NCBI RefSeq assembly: GCF_026229185.1 | Contig: NZ_JAGGJA010000004.1 | Coordinates: 62,001 to 126,000, forward strand | DNA length: 64,000 bases | DNA from: Fodinibius salsisoli | GTDB lineage: Bacteria; Bacteroidota; Rhodothermia; Balneolales; Balneolaceae | Direction of reading: 5' to 3' | The notes under the pieces: generated by a model | Told to the model about the DNA's origin: nothing | Database searches by the model: none | Seen by the model: only the letters and a program-made list of their open reading frames with translations | Shown: positions 54,372-63,118 of the stretch, one piece after another | How the letters are laid out: each line of letters starts with the position of its first letter | Numbering within the stretch: position 1 is the stretch's first letter | Made by a program: the position numbers and the translations under genes

Positions 54372-56744
54372 ATGAAAACATTACCAAGCCCAATGGTTCA
54401 ATCAGTACAGCGAAGTATTTTGTTTTTCCTTTTCCTGGGAGCCTTTATTTTTCAATTCGATTTTCTTCACGCACAATCATTCGATCATACTCCACATCCC
54501 AGGCTCGATTTTGATTTTACCGAGCTAAATCTGCAGTTGGGTTTACAGCCCCAAAATCTACAAATCGACGGAGCTGCTACCTATCAAATAAAAGCAAATA
54601 TTGACGAAGCGGATACCGTTATTTTGCAGGCCGCCCGGCTGGATATCAGTTCGGCATCCATCGATGGAAATGAAGCAGATTTTTCGCTGCAAAACGATTC
54701 TCTTTTCATTCCACTGAGTGAGCCGGCAAAAGAAGGAGAAACGTTTGAACTACGTATCCGGTATAGTGCTGCGCCCAAGTTTGGGTTGTTAAAAAATAAA
54801 AATAATATGGTATGGAGTTCTCAGCTTCCACGGTCGCAGCGCCATTGGGTTCCCATTGTAGATAATCCCCATGTTACCTTTCAAACAGAGCTCAATATCT
54901 CTGTCCCCTCTGAATACAATGTTATAGCTACCGGAAGCAAGGTAGGAGAAGAGCCGGTCAATGAAAGCGTCATAACTTATCGGTTTTCATCCACAAAAGA
55001 GATCCCTGCTTCAACTTTGGCCTTGGCGGTTGGACAATTCACTAATGAAACGACCACCTATGGAATTAAAAAGATTAATGTGGCCGTTGAACAAGGGCTG
55101 TCTGATTCTGTTGACAGCCAGCAATTATTGAGAAATGCCTATGATTGGCTGGAAACAGTAGAGCGTAATATGCAGTCGGAATTTCCTTATGAATGGCTAA
55201 ATATTATTGTTACAGCAGATCATAACTGGGAGACAAAGTCATGGGGGGCTTCTACGGTATTTTTATACCAGAATAGGGGTGACTTACAGCATCAGTTGTT
55301 ACGGGGAATTATTGCCCAGTGGATTGGTACAAAGCAGCGGGCTGGCCAGTGGAAAGAGGGCGCTGGAATTACGCTATACCAGACCTTGGTTCAACAGAGT
55401 ATAAACGATTCAATTCCTTATCTAAAGGTGGAAGATCAGCCTGCATTAGTCGAGGATGGTTTGTATGCACAGTATGGTCCTAAAAATTGGAATGGCTGGC
55501 AGGATCGGTGGGTAAAATGGAAAGGGCAATCGTGGGGAGGTGTTATTTCTCAGTCGCATCCGGCATTACTTCAACAACTGTTACCGGTTGTCAGCTGGAA
55601 TGACTATGCCAATTACTGGTATCAAAAGAGCGGTCAACCTATGTTTGAAGCTCCCGGAATGAAACCTCGAAATGTTTCTGATACTTCTGCAACAGCTCCG
55701 GAAGCAGCTGCAGACTCTGTAGTCTATCGTGTAATCTACCAGCCCAATCAGACGGGAGATGCTGTGGTGCTCAACTTTGAAGCTGTTGAAGGTGGATACG
55801 ATGAGCTCGTGACGCTTTCTGCTACAGAAGTGTACGACGGGGGACAAACGGAGTCGGATGAGGCTACCTTCACCGGCATCAATGATAGTATAACACTGGC
55901 CGTATCCCCAGGGTTGCGGACTCTTCAATTGCAAGTGCCGGATGATCTGAATTTGAAGCTTTTAGAACAAAAGCCGGTCTCTTTCTTGCTTTATGAGCTG
56001 CGTAATGCACAAACAGTGGAACAAAGAGCACAAGCAGCACATGGACTTGGTAGCCACGCTGATAATCCAGATTTACAGTTAGCTGTAATGGATGCCTTGG
56101 ACAGTGATATTGAGCCACGGGTGCGAGCCGGATTGCTGTCATCATTGGCTGATATCACCGCAGGTGCCGCAGGTACAGAGCAGGTTTTCATGGATGCCCT
56201 GCAGAGTAATCATCCAGTGGTGCAAAAAGCCGGCTTAAAGGCCTTACAGCGTTATCCAGAGAACCAGGAAAGTCTGGATAGGATAAAACAGATTACTATG
56301 AATACGGACCAAACTTCTATTTTTAAGGAGGGATTAACCAGCTTGTCAGAGTTAATATCTACCGAAGAACTAAATACTTTTATTGGAGCCATTACCCAGC
56401 AGGATTCCGTCGGCGAACGTTCATTATTAGCCATTCAGCATGTGGCTAAGCGAGGTCAAACCGAGAATATCGTTGACCAAGTAGCACCTTTTTTGGATAG
56501 TGAATATCCTTATTCTATTCGTAAGATAGCTTTGAACATTCTTATTGATTATGATACGTCAGCTGAAAGCTGGTTAATACGTGGACAGGAATCATTGACG
56601 AATGCAGCCGATCCTCGTATTCGTTACTGGGTGGTTCAGGGACTTCTGAAAAATAAAAATGCAAGTATACACTCCTTTCTGGAGGAATACGCTGCGGACG
56701 AGTATGATGAACGAGTATATCGCGCTATAACAGAGGGCCTGTAG
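54372..56744 (+). CDS. Secreted M1-peptidase-like protein lacking the catalytic motif, with HEAT-like C-terminus
   Basis: The ATG at 54372 (790 residues) precedes a good signal peptide; an in-frame ATG at 54312 is possible. Residues about 30-210 have the aminopeptidase N-terminal beta-saddle pattern (HPRLDFDFTELNLQLGLQPQ, LRIRYSAAPKFG, QLPRSQRHWVPIVDNPHVTF). Where M1 enzymes have HExxH followed by QWFG, this protein reads LRGIIAQWIGTK near Arg311-Ala315: both His and the Glu are gone, so peptidase activity is not expected. The last 200 residues are helical repeats (LQLAVMDALDSDIEPRVRAG). Possible binding or scaffold role; no partner is evident. Confidence 0.75.
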   Translation: MKTLPSPMVQSVQRSILFFLFLGAFIFQFDFLHAQSFDHTPHPRLDFDFTELNLQLGLQPQNLQIDGAATYQIKANIDEADTVILQAARLDISSASIDGNEADFSLQNDSLFIPLSEPAKEGETFELRIRYSAAPKFGLLKNKNNMVWSSQLPRSQRHWVPIVDNPHVTFQTELNISVPSEYNVIATGSKVGEEPVNESVITYRFSSTKEIPASTLALAVGQFTNETTTYGIKKINVAVEQGLSDSVDSQQLLRNAYDWLETVERNMQSEFPYEWLNIIVTADHNWETKSWGASTVFLYQNRGDLQHQLLRGIIAQWIGTKQRAGQWKEGAGITLYQTLVQQSINDSIPYLKVEDQPALVEDGLYAQYGPKNWNGWQDRWVKWKGQSWGGVISQSHPALLQQLLPVVSWNDYANYWYQKSGQPMFEAPGMKPRNVSDTSATAPEAAADSVVYRVIYQPNQTGDAVVLNFEAVEGGYDELVTLSATEVYDGGQTESDEATFTGINDSITLAVSPGLRTLQLQVPDDLNLKLLEQKPVSFLLYELRNAQTVEQRAQAAHGLGSHADNPDLQLAVMDALDSDIEPRVRAGLLSSLADITAGAAGTEQVFMDALQSNHPVVQKAGLKALQRYPENQESLDRIKQITMNTDQTSIFKEGLTSLSELISTEELNTFIGAITQQDSVGERSLLAIQHVAKRGQTENIVDQVAPFLDSEYPYSIRKIALNILIDYDTSAESWLIRGQESLTNAADPRIRYWVVQGLLKNKNASIHSFLEEYAADEYDERVYRAITEGL

Positions 56745-56787
56745 TGATTTGTCACATGCCACTATTTAATTAAAATCGGGAAAATCC

Positions 56788-57558
56788 ATGTCTTTTAAAG
56801 GGAAAACGATTGTTATAACAGGCGGAGCTAAAGGGATTGGGGCCGGTTGTGCGGAGGTATTTCACCGTCAAAAAGGGAATGTTGTAATTATTGATATTGA
56901 TGAGACGGCCGGGCAGCAATTTTGTAACCAACTGGGCGATCGGGCGTTATTTATTCACTGCAATATTTCCAGCGAAAAAGAGGTTCAAAAAGCAATGGAA
57001 CTAGCTGTTGAGGAGTTTGGCCGCCTGGATGTCTTGGTCAATAATGCGGGAATTATACGGTATTCAAAAGTGACTGAAACCTCTGTAGAGGAGTGGGATA
57101 ACGTCCTGAATGTTAACCTGAAAGGAGCTTTTCTGTGTGCCAAGCATGCGATTCCATCCATGTTGAAAAATGGCGGGGGCGTGGTCATCAATATGTCCAG
57201 CGTACAGGCCTTTGTCACCCAGGAAAAAGTTGCACCCTATGTCACTTCTAAATCGGCCTTAATTGGTTTGACGCGAAGTATCGCCGTTGATTATGCTCCA
57301 CAAGTTCGCAGCGTTGCAATCTGTCCGGGTGGGGTAGACACGCCCATGAATGAAGAGGCTTTTCAACAGTCGCCCGATCCGGATGAAGTTCGTCAGGAAA
57401 CCATCAACCTTCATTTGGTAGATCGTATGGCCCGGCCTCAGGAAATTGGCGAGTTTGTAGCTTTTGTTGCCAGTGAAAAAGGATCATTCATCAATGGGCA
57501 GCCCCTGCGTATAGATGGTGGTTTGGGTATCAAAATTGGGGGGAGTAAAAAAGAGTAA
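56788..57558 (+). CDS. SDR family oxidoreductase
   Basis: A 256-residue classical SDR. Cofactor motif TGGAKGIGAG at 11-20, Asp at the end of the second strand (VVIIDIDE), implying NAD preference, NNAG at 85-88, Ser137/138 and YVTSK with Tyr151 and Lys155. It resembles glucose/3-oxoacyl-type dehydrogenases; the substrate is not predictable. It lies 43 bp after the M1-like gene and may be in the same transcript. Confidence 0.85.
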   Translation: MSFKGKTIVITGGAKGIGAGCAEVFHRQKGNVVIIDIDETAGQQFCNQLGDRALFIHCNISSEKEVQKAMELAVEEFGRLDVLVNNAGIIRYSKVTETSVEEWDNVLNVNLKGAFLCAKHAIPSMLKNGGGVVINMSSVQAFVTQEKVAPYVTSKSALIGLTRSIAVDYAPQVRSVAICPGGVDTPMNEEAFQQSPDPDEVRQETINLHLVDRMARPQEIGEFVAFVASEKGSFINGQPLRIDGGLGIKIGGSKKE

Positions 57559-57906
57559 GGTTGAAAGCTCTATTTGTTTTTGGGATTCAAAATATGAGTG
57601 CCAAAGAGAGGCTGATTTACGATTTCTTTATAGTTAGTTAATACAGGACCACATCTATTTCTTTATTTTACCTCCTAGTAATTAACTCCTAGTAATTAAA
57701 CTGTGTGTTTAATTACTAGGAGGTTTTGCAAAGCCTCCTTACTACTAATAACTATGAAGTTGTTATGCCCTTATTCGAAATAAATCGAAAAGTATTTATC
57801 ACATGAGTAAAGGTTTAAAAATAAATTTGATTTATTAGTAATAAAAACAAACATTAGAAATTGTAAAAAGAAAGGTTGGTGTTCAGTCCTATAGAGTTAG
57901 GGTCTT
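57559..57906 (+). promoter_or_regulatory. Leader of the sigma/SusCD locus with competing hairpin arms
   Basis: The arm 57686-57701 pairs perfectly with 57707-57722 (16 bp, loop TGTGT). A near-identical copy of the left arm (CCTCCTAGTAATTAA at 57671-57685) precedes it and can pair with the same right arm (57709-57723). Only a short TTTT follows, so this is a weak terminator or an attenuator-like switch rather than a classic terminator. The remaining AT-rich 180 bp must contain the promoter of the sigma-factor gene; none is clearly recognisable. Confidence 0.55.
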
Positions 57907-58503
57907 ATGTTATTTGCCCAATTTAAAACAGCTACTAATACAAAGAAGGATGACCAAGAACTATGGTCAGCTTTAAGGAAGGGAAATCGTAAAGCACTAT
58001 CGAAACTCTTCCAGCTTCATCATAAGCACCTGTATAACTACGGGCTTAAAATTGTTTCGAGCGAGCAAGTTGTTAATGGGGTCATCCAGGAGTTGTTTCT
58101 GAATTTATGGGATAAACACCAGCATTTGTCAACTGCTTATTCAGTTAAGGCCTATCTTTTATCCTCATTTCGAAGATTGATTTTCAAGCAAATTCAAAAA
58201 GAAAAGAATAGGGCAAAACGTAACAGAAAGTATATAGAAAGGGAAGAAGAGCTCACATTCTCAGTAGAAAATACGTTAATTCGAGAAGAAGTTGCCCAGG
58301 AAAAGAGAAGGCAACTACATGAAGCATTTCAGACGCTTACGGCGCGTCAGAAGGAAGCTATTTTTCTGAAGTTCTATCATGGACTAACAAATAGAGAGCT
58401 GGTCGAAGTGATGGATATAAATTATCAATGCGTACGAAACCTTCTTTATAAAGCACTTGAGCGGCTTCGTAGCCACATTGAGACCATTTCTTATCAGGAT
58501 TAA
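57907..58503 (+). CDS. ECF-type RNA polymerase sigma-70 factor (FecI-like)
   Basis: A 198-residue sigma factor with region 2 at about 20-95 (ALSKLFQLHHKHLYNYGLKI, ELFLNLWDKH) and region 4 at about 135-190 (LTARQKEAIFLKFYHGLTNR, then a helix-turn-helix ending RNLLYKALERLR). This is the Bacteroidota SusC-linked ECF type. It is followed by the FecR gene and SusC with an STN domain, the layout for substrate-triggered transcription of the uptake operon. Confidence 0.92.
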   Translation: MLFAQFKTATNTKKDDQELWSALRKGNRKALSKLFQLHHKHLYNYGLKIVSSEQVVNGVIQELFLNLWDKHQHLSTAYSVKAYLLSSFRRLIFKQIQKEKNRAKRNRKYIEREEELTFSVENTLIREEVAQEKRRQLHEAFQTLTARQKEAIFLKFYHGLTNRELVEVMDINYQCVRNLLYKALERLRSHIETISYQD

Positions 58504-58685
58504 GAAATATTTTAATTCGTTGCATTCGCTGTATACCTCCCCTCCTCAATTTTTTTCAAAAAAACTTCATTACAGACTTGTTATGGCTCTCTCTTAACAA
58601 GTGAATACCCCATTTGGTATTTCTTTGAGACAGTAACTTGGTCTCAAATATCCATTTTATTTTTACTAAAAAGATTCGAGGAATC

Positions 58686-59735
58686 GTGTCAAAGCACAAC
58701 GATCAAATTGCAGAATTACTCACTGACGATTCATTTGTACGGTGGATCAATGGTGATGCTAACACCTTGGAACAGCGAAAATGGAATCGCTGGCTGGAAG
58801 AAGATCCCGCAAATATTGCTGTTGTAAGACAAGCCAAGAAACTTAATGAGTTGTTATGGTTTGAAGAAGAACAGCCCAATACCCAAAAAGAGTTAAAGAG
58901 GTTAGAGTCTGCTCTGATTGAGGAACGAACTCTACCATCTGAGGGAATCAATCGGGGAGGTATGGGAATGGCCCTTTGGACAAAGGTTGCGGCAGCTATT
59001 GTCCTACTGATAACAGTAGTTGGGGTGATCCGGTATGCTCATTGGGGCCCCAAGGAACCAGAAGCAACAGAACAACCGATAATGGCAACTACCCAGACGG
59101 GGTATGGAGAAGTAAAGAGAGTGACATTTTTTGACGGATCAAAGATAATACTCAATGCTAATTCAAAGCTGACGTATCCGAAGACTCACCAGGGGGGGGA
59201 TATGCAGGTAGAACTTCAAGGTGAGGCTTACTTTAATATTGCTCACAAGAGCGGACAAGAGCAACGTTTATTTTCAGTTCTTACTGCTGAAGGAAAAGTG
59301 GCAGTTTTGGGGACAAAATTTAATGTAAATACCCATTCAGAGGGCACAGAGGTAGTTCTGGAAGAAGGTAAAGTGAAAGTACAGAAAACCAATCCTAAAG
59401 ACAGGGCAAATAAACCATACATAATGAGTCCTGGAGAGCTCGCTATGTTGTTCTCCAATAAAAGCAATATCAAAATTCAGAATGTAGATAGTGAACTCTA
59501 CACCTCTTGGAAAAACTTTGAACTTAAATTTAAGAATACGCCGTTGCACCGTATTGCAGATCGAATAGAGGAGATATATGGCGTTGAAGTAGAGTTTAGC
59601 AATAAATCATTAAGAGAAATAGAATTTTCGGGTTCAGCTCCAAACAAAAACTTTGAGGTACTACTTGAAGGGCTCCGCACATTGCTAAAGATCCCAGTCA
59701 CTTATGAGGGGAATACGATAATATTTGGAAGTTGA
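58686..59735 (+). CDS. FecR-family anti-sigma factor, probable GTG start
   Basis: No suitable ATG precedes the conserved N-terminus. GTG at 58686 sits behind a GAGGA ribosome site and gives 349 residues beginning SKHNDQIAELL. The N-terminal cytoplasmic domain binds the sigma factor (FVRWINGDANTLEQRKWNRW). A single membrane helix lies near VAAAIVLLITVVGVIRYA. The periplasmic FecR domain (TVFFDGSKIILNANSKLTYP-like) and a C-terminal DUF4974 domain (NTPLHRIADRIEEIYGVEVE) would contact the STN domain of SusC. It releases the sigma factor when substrate is bound. Confidence 0.9.
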   Translation: MSKHNDQIAELLTDDSFVRWINGDANTLEQRKWNRWLEEDPANIAVVRQAKKLNELLWFEEEQPNTQKELKRLESALIEERTLPSEGINRGGMGMALWTKVAAAIVLLITVVGVIRYAHWGPKEPEATEQPIMATTQTGYGEVKRVTFFDGSKIILNANSKLTYPKTHQGGDMQVELQGEAYFNIAHKSGQEQRLFSVLTAEGKVAVLGTKFNVNTHSEGTEVVLEEGKVKVQKTNPKDRANKPYIMSPGELAMLFSNKSNIKIQNVDSELYTSWKNFELKFKNTPLHRIADRIEEIYGVEVEFSNKSLREIEFSGSAPNKNFEVLLEGLRTLLKIPVTYEGNTIIFGS

Positions 59736-59808
59736 ACTATGAGGATAATCAGATTTAATATCTACCAACTTAATTAAAACCAACGATAACTTTAACAGGA
59801 GTAATAAT

Positions 59809-62800
59809 ATGATGAAACAAAAATGGCTACTGTTTATGCTGCTGGTAATTGGTATCCCCTTGCTGGCAAATGCCCAGGGTTCAGATTCCCAAACAGCATT
59901 ACTTATCCACAAAGAGGAATCGAAAACAGGACAACTTACATCACTTGGCAATGAACTTCGGCGGCTGGAAACGTCCTACGAAGTAAATATATTTTATAAG
60001 AGTAAGGAGGTTCAAGGCAAGCAAGTAATGGCGTCCGCAGGTAGTCAAGAGGGACTGGAGGCAAGTCTTTCTCTCTTGCTTGAACCGCTGAATATGCAAT
60101 ACAGGAAGTTAACACCTAAAAGCTATGTGGTTTTTGAAAAAGAGAAAGAGATTATAAAGCAGGAAACGGTCGAAGGAACGGTGACCGACCAGACGGGAGA
60201 AACGCTGCCCGGGGTGAATGTGCTTGTCAAGGGAACAACAAGCGGGACTTCTACCGATGTACGGGGGACTTTCGAATTGAGTGTGCCTTCCCTGCAGGAT
60301 ACCCTGGTGTTTTCTTTTATTGGGTATCAGACGCAAGAGGTACCTATTGCCGGGCGAACGACTATTGATGTGGCATTGCAGCCACAGGCCATTACCGGTG
60401 AAGAGGTTGTGGTAGTAGGTTATGGCCGACAAGAAAAAGTTAGTGTTACCAATGCAGTTTCCTCTGTTTCTTCTGAAGATGTCAGTCGCCGACCAGTAGC
60501 AGATGCTCAGCAATCGTTACAGGGACTCTCCTCGGGAGTGACAGTACGCGATCAAGGTGGAAGCCCCGGAGACAAAAATATAAGTATCCGAATACGAGGG
60601 GTTACAACTTTAAGTAATAATGATCCGCTGGTCATTGTCGATGGCATCGAGCAAAGGTTCAGTGACGTCAACCCGGATGATATCGAAAGCATTAGTGTGC
60701 TTAAGGATGCATCCTCAACGGCCATATACGGTTCCCGTGCAGCCAACGGAGTTGTGTTGATTACTACTAAAAGAGCTTCAAGCTCTGAAGTGAATGTTGA
60801 CTACAAAGGATATTATGCTATCCAGGATGCCATTAACAGACCTGAACATATCGGGTTGGAAGAGTATTTCCGGTTAGAAAATGTGGCCTATCAGAATGCC
60901 GGCCGCGAGGTTCCGTATTCCGAAGCGTATATCCAGGAATATGTACAGAATGCTCCCAGCCCGGAGTATCCCCTTCCTTTCCCATGGTTCCGCAGAGACG
61001 ACCTGGGGATATTGGAGCTTGCTCCTCAACAAAACCATACCTTAGCAGTAAGCGGCGGCGGAGAAGATATTAAAGCGCGCATGAGCGTCAGGTATCAGGA
61101 TGTTGGCGGGATTGTTCCAAACTTCAGTGATGAAACAAAAGAATTCAGGTTAAATACTGATTATACTCCGTCAGAACAGTTAAAGGTTAGTGCAGATCTC
61201 AACTATAGAAGTGGTGAGACTCATGAACCCGGCGATGGAGAATTTAAAGTATTTAACTATATGCTCCATGCGACCAAGTTCTCATGGCCCAAGTATGAAA
61301 GCGGTGAATATGGATTGGGTCCGCAAGTTAATAATCCGCTGCTTTTCGCTGAACAAACGGGAGATTTTCGCTATCAGAATGATTATCTCATAGGAAACAT
61401 CAAAGGTGAGTACGAATTTTTACCTAACCTGACTTTTTCAACAAGATATGCCTTGCGTTATTCAAGCACGCAGCAAAAGCGGTACTGGGCTCGTTACTCC
61501 AATCGTGATCCACTTACAGATCGTTTTACGCAGCGTCAAACTAATTATCTGCAAGAGTATCGATCATACTTAAGAGAATATACCTTGAACAGCCTGTTAG
61601 AATATACTAACGACTTCGGTAAACATGGAGTCACAGCCCTGGCAGGATATTCTACCGTTGATAACAGACGAAATAGACTGACTGCTTCTCGTCAGGATTT
61701 TTACAACAACCAAGTACGATCATTAAACCAGGGGTCGGAAGAAAATAAAGGAGCAACGGGAAGAGATTTCGATTACGGTCTCCGCTCATTTTTTAGCCGG
61801 TTTAACTATAATTATGCCGGTAAATACTTGGTAGAACTTAATGCCCGGTATGATGGCTCCTCGCGGTTTAGCAAGGATAACCGGTATAGTTTCTTTCCCT
61901 CATTCTCATTAGGATGGAGGCTCTCGCAAGAATCTTTCTGGGATCAGCTGAAACCGTATGTCAATGAATTCAAATTAAGAGGCTCGTACGGGGCAACAGG
62001 AAACCAGGCAGTAGATCTTTATACCTATTATCAGACACTTGCGGCGGTAAATTATACGTTTGATGGAGAACCCGTTGCCGGTTACGCCCAAAGTCGATTG
62101 GCCAACCAAAACTTGACGTGGGAAACCACAACCCAAACAAATATTGGGTTTGATATGGAAATGATGGACAGCAGGTTAGGTCTTTCCGTGGATTATTATA
62201 AAAAGGTAACGGATGATATTTTGTTAGGATTGCCTATCCCAAGATTGATTGGTCTGTCGGCTCCGCCACAAAATGCCGGAACGGTTGAAAATGAAGGGTA
62301 TGAGATTACCATTGATTATAAGGGAGGCAATGAATTTACCTATGATATCGGCTTAAACTTTAGTGATAACAAAAATGAGGTTATCGACTTGGCCGGTACC
62401 GGTCCTTATATCAGTGGAAGTTCACCCAACCCCACATTTATCACTAAGGAAGGCATGCCAATAAGCTCCCATTGGGGATATCTGGCTGATGGACTGTTTC
62501 AGAGCCAGGAAGAAGCAGACAGCTGGCCTGATATGGCGATGAATTCAAATCCCAAACCCGGAGATGTCAAGTATAGAGACCTAAATAATGATGGGGTGGT
62601 TAATACAGAGGATAGAACGGATTTGGGACGAAGTTTCCCCCGTTTCAACTATGGATTAAACATGGGTTTCAACTATAAAAACTTTGAGTTGTTTACCCAA
62701 TGGCAGGGAGCAGCCGGTCATGAGATTATGATCAGCGGTGGCTTAAACCACCAGGCTACCTATGAGGCGTTTACACATGCTATCTATGCTGACTACTGGA

Positions 62801-63111
62801 CTCCGGAAAATACCGATGCCCGTTTCCCTCGTCCCATTAAAGGTGATACGAAAAACAGGCAGGTTTCAAACCGTACGGTGTACAGTGCCGATTATCTGAA
62901 GCTAAAGAATGTGACTCTGACATATAACATTCCTACTCGTTTTACGGAGAAGGTTTCGCTGGATCGGGCTTCAATCTATATCGGTGCCACGGACGTACTC
63001 ACATTTTCTGAGCTGACTGAATGGGATCTGGATCCCGAAATTCCATCGGGCAGGGCTAACTTTTATCCTCAGGTCCGTACCTACACTGTTGGAGTAAATT
63101 TACGTTTCTAA
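59809..63111 (+). CDS. SusC/RagA-family TonB-dependent outer-membrane transporter with STN domain
   Basis: An 1100-residue protein starting at ATG 59809 (or 59812) after an AGGAG site. Signal peptide to about LLANAQG; STN signalling domain about 43-105 (LRRLETSYEVNIFYKSKEVQ); carboxypeptidase-regulatory-like domain about 117-200 (GTVTDQTGETLPGVNVLVKG); TonB-box-like EEVVVVGYG and plug domain about 200-330 (IRIRGVTTLSNNDPLVIVDG); then a 22-stranded barrel to a terminal Phe. It imports oligosaccharides with SusD. The STN domain ties expression to the sigma/anti-sigma pair upstream. Substrate unknown; pectin-derived oligosaccharides are only a contextual guess. Confidence 0.94.
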   Translation: MMKQKWLLFMLLVIGIPLLANAQGSDSQTALLIHKEESKTGQLTSLGNELRRLETSYEVNIFYKSKEVQGKQVMASAGSQEGLEASLSLLLEPLNMQYRKLTPKSYVVFEKEKEIIKQETVEGTVTDQTGETLPGVNVLVKGTTSGTSTDVRGTFELSVPSLQDTLVFSFIGYQTQEVPIAGRTTIDVALQPQAITGEEVVVVGYGRQEKVSVTNAVSSVSSEDVSRRPVADAQQSLQGLSSGVTVRDQGGSPGDKNISIRIRGVTTLSNNDPLVIVDGIEQRFSDVNPDDIESISVLKDASSTAIYGSRAANGVVLITTKRASSSEVNVDYKGYYAIQDAINRPEHIGLEEYFRLENVAYQNAGREVPYSEAYIQEYVQNAPSPEYPLPFPWFRRDDLGILELAPQQNHTLAVSGGGEDIKARMSVRYQDVGGIVPNFSDETKEFRLNTDYTPSEQLKVSADLNYRSGETHEPGDGEFKVFNYMLHATKFSWPKYESGEYGLGPQVNNPLLFAEQTGDFRYQNDYLIGNIKGEYEFLPNLTFSTRYALRYSSTQQKRYWARYSNRDPLTDRFTQRQTNYLQEYRSYLREYTLNSLLEYTNDFGKHGVTALAGYSTVDNRRNRLTASRQDFYNNQVRSLNQGSEENKGATGRDFDYGLRSFFSRFNYNYAGKYLVELNARYDGSSRFSKDNRYSFFPSFSLGWRLSQESFWDQLKPYVNEFKLRGSYGATGNQAVDLYTYYQTLAAVNYTFDGEPVAGYAQSRLANQNLTWETTTQTNIGFDMEMMDSRLGLSVDYYKKVTDDILLGLPIPRLIGLSAPPQNAGTVENEGYEITIDYKGGNEFTYDIGLNFSDNKNEVIDLAGTGPYISGSSPNPTFITKEGMPISSHWGYLADGLFQSQEEADSWPDMAMNSNPKPGDVKYRDLNNDGVVNTEDRTDLGRSFPRFNYGLNMGFNYKNFELFTQWQGAAGHEIMISGGLNHQATYEAFTHAIYADYWTPENTDARFPRPIKGDTKNRQVSNRTVYSADYLKLKNVTLTYNIPTRFTEKVSLDRASIYIGATDVLTFSELTEWDLDPEIPSGRANFYPQVRTYTVGVNLRF

Positions 63112-63118
63112 ATTTAAA

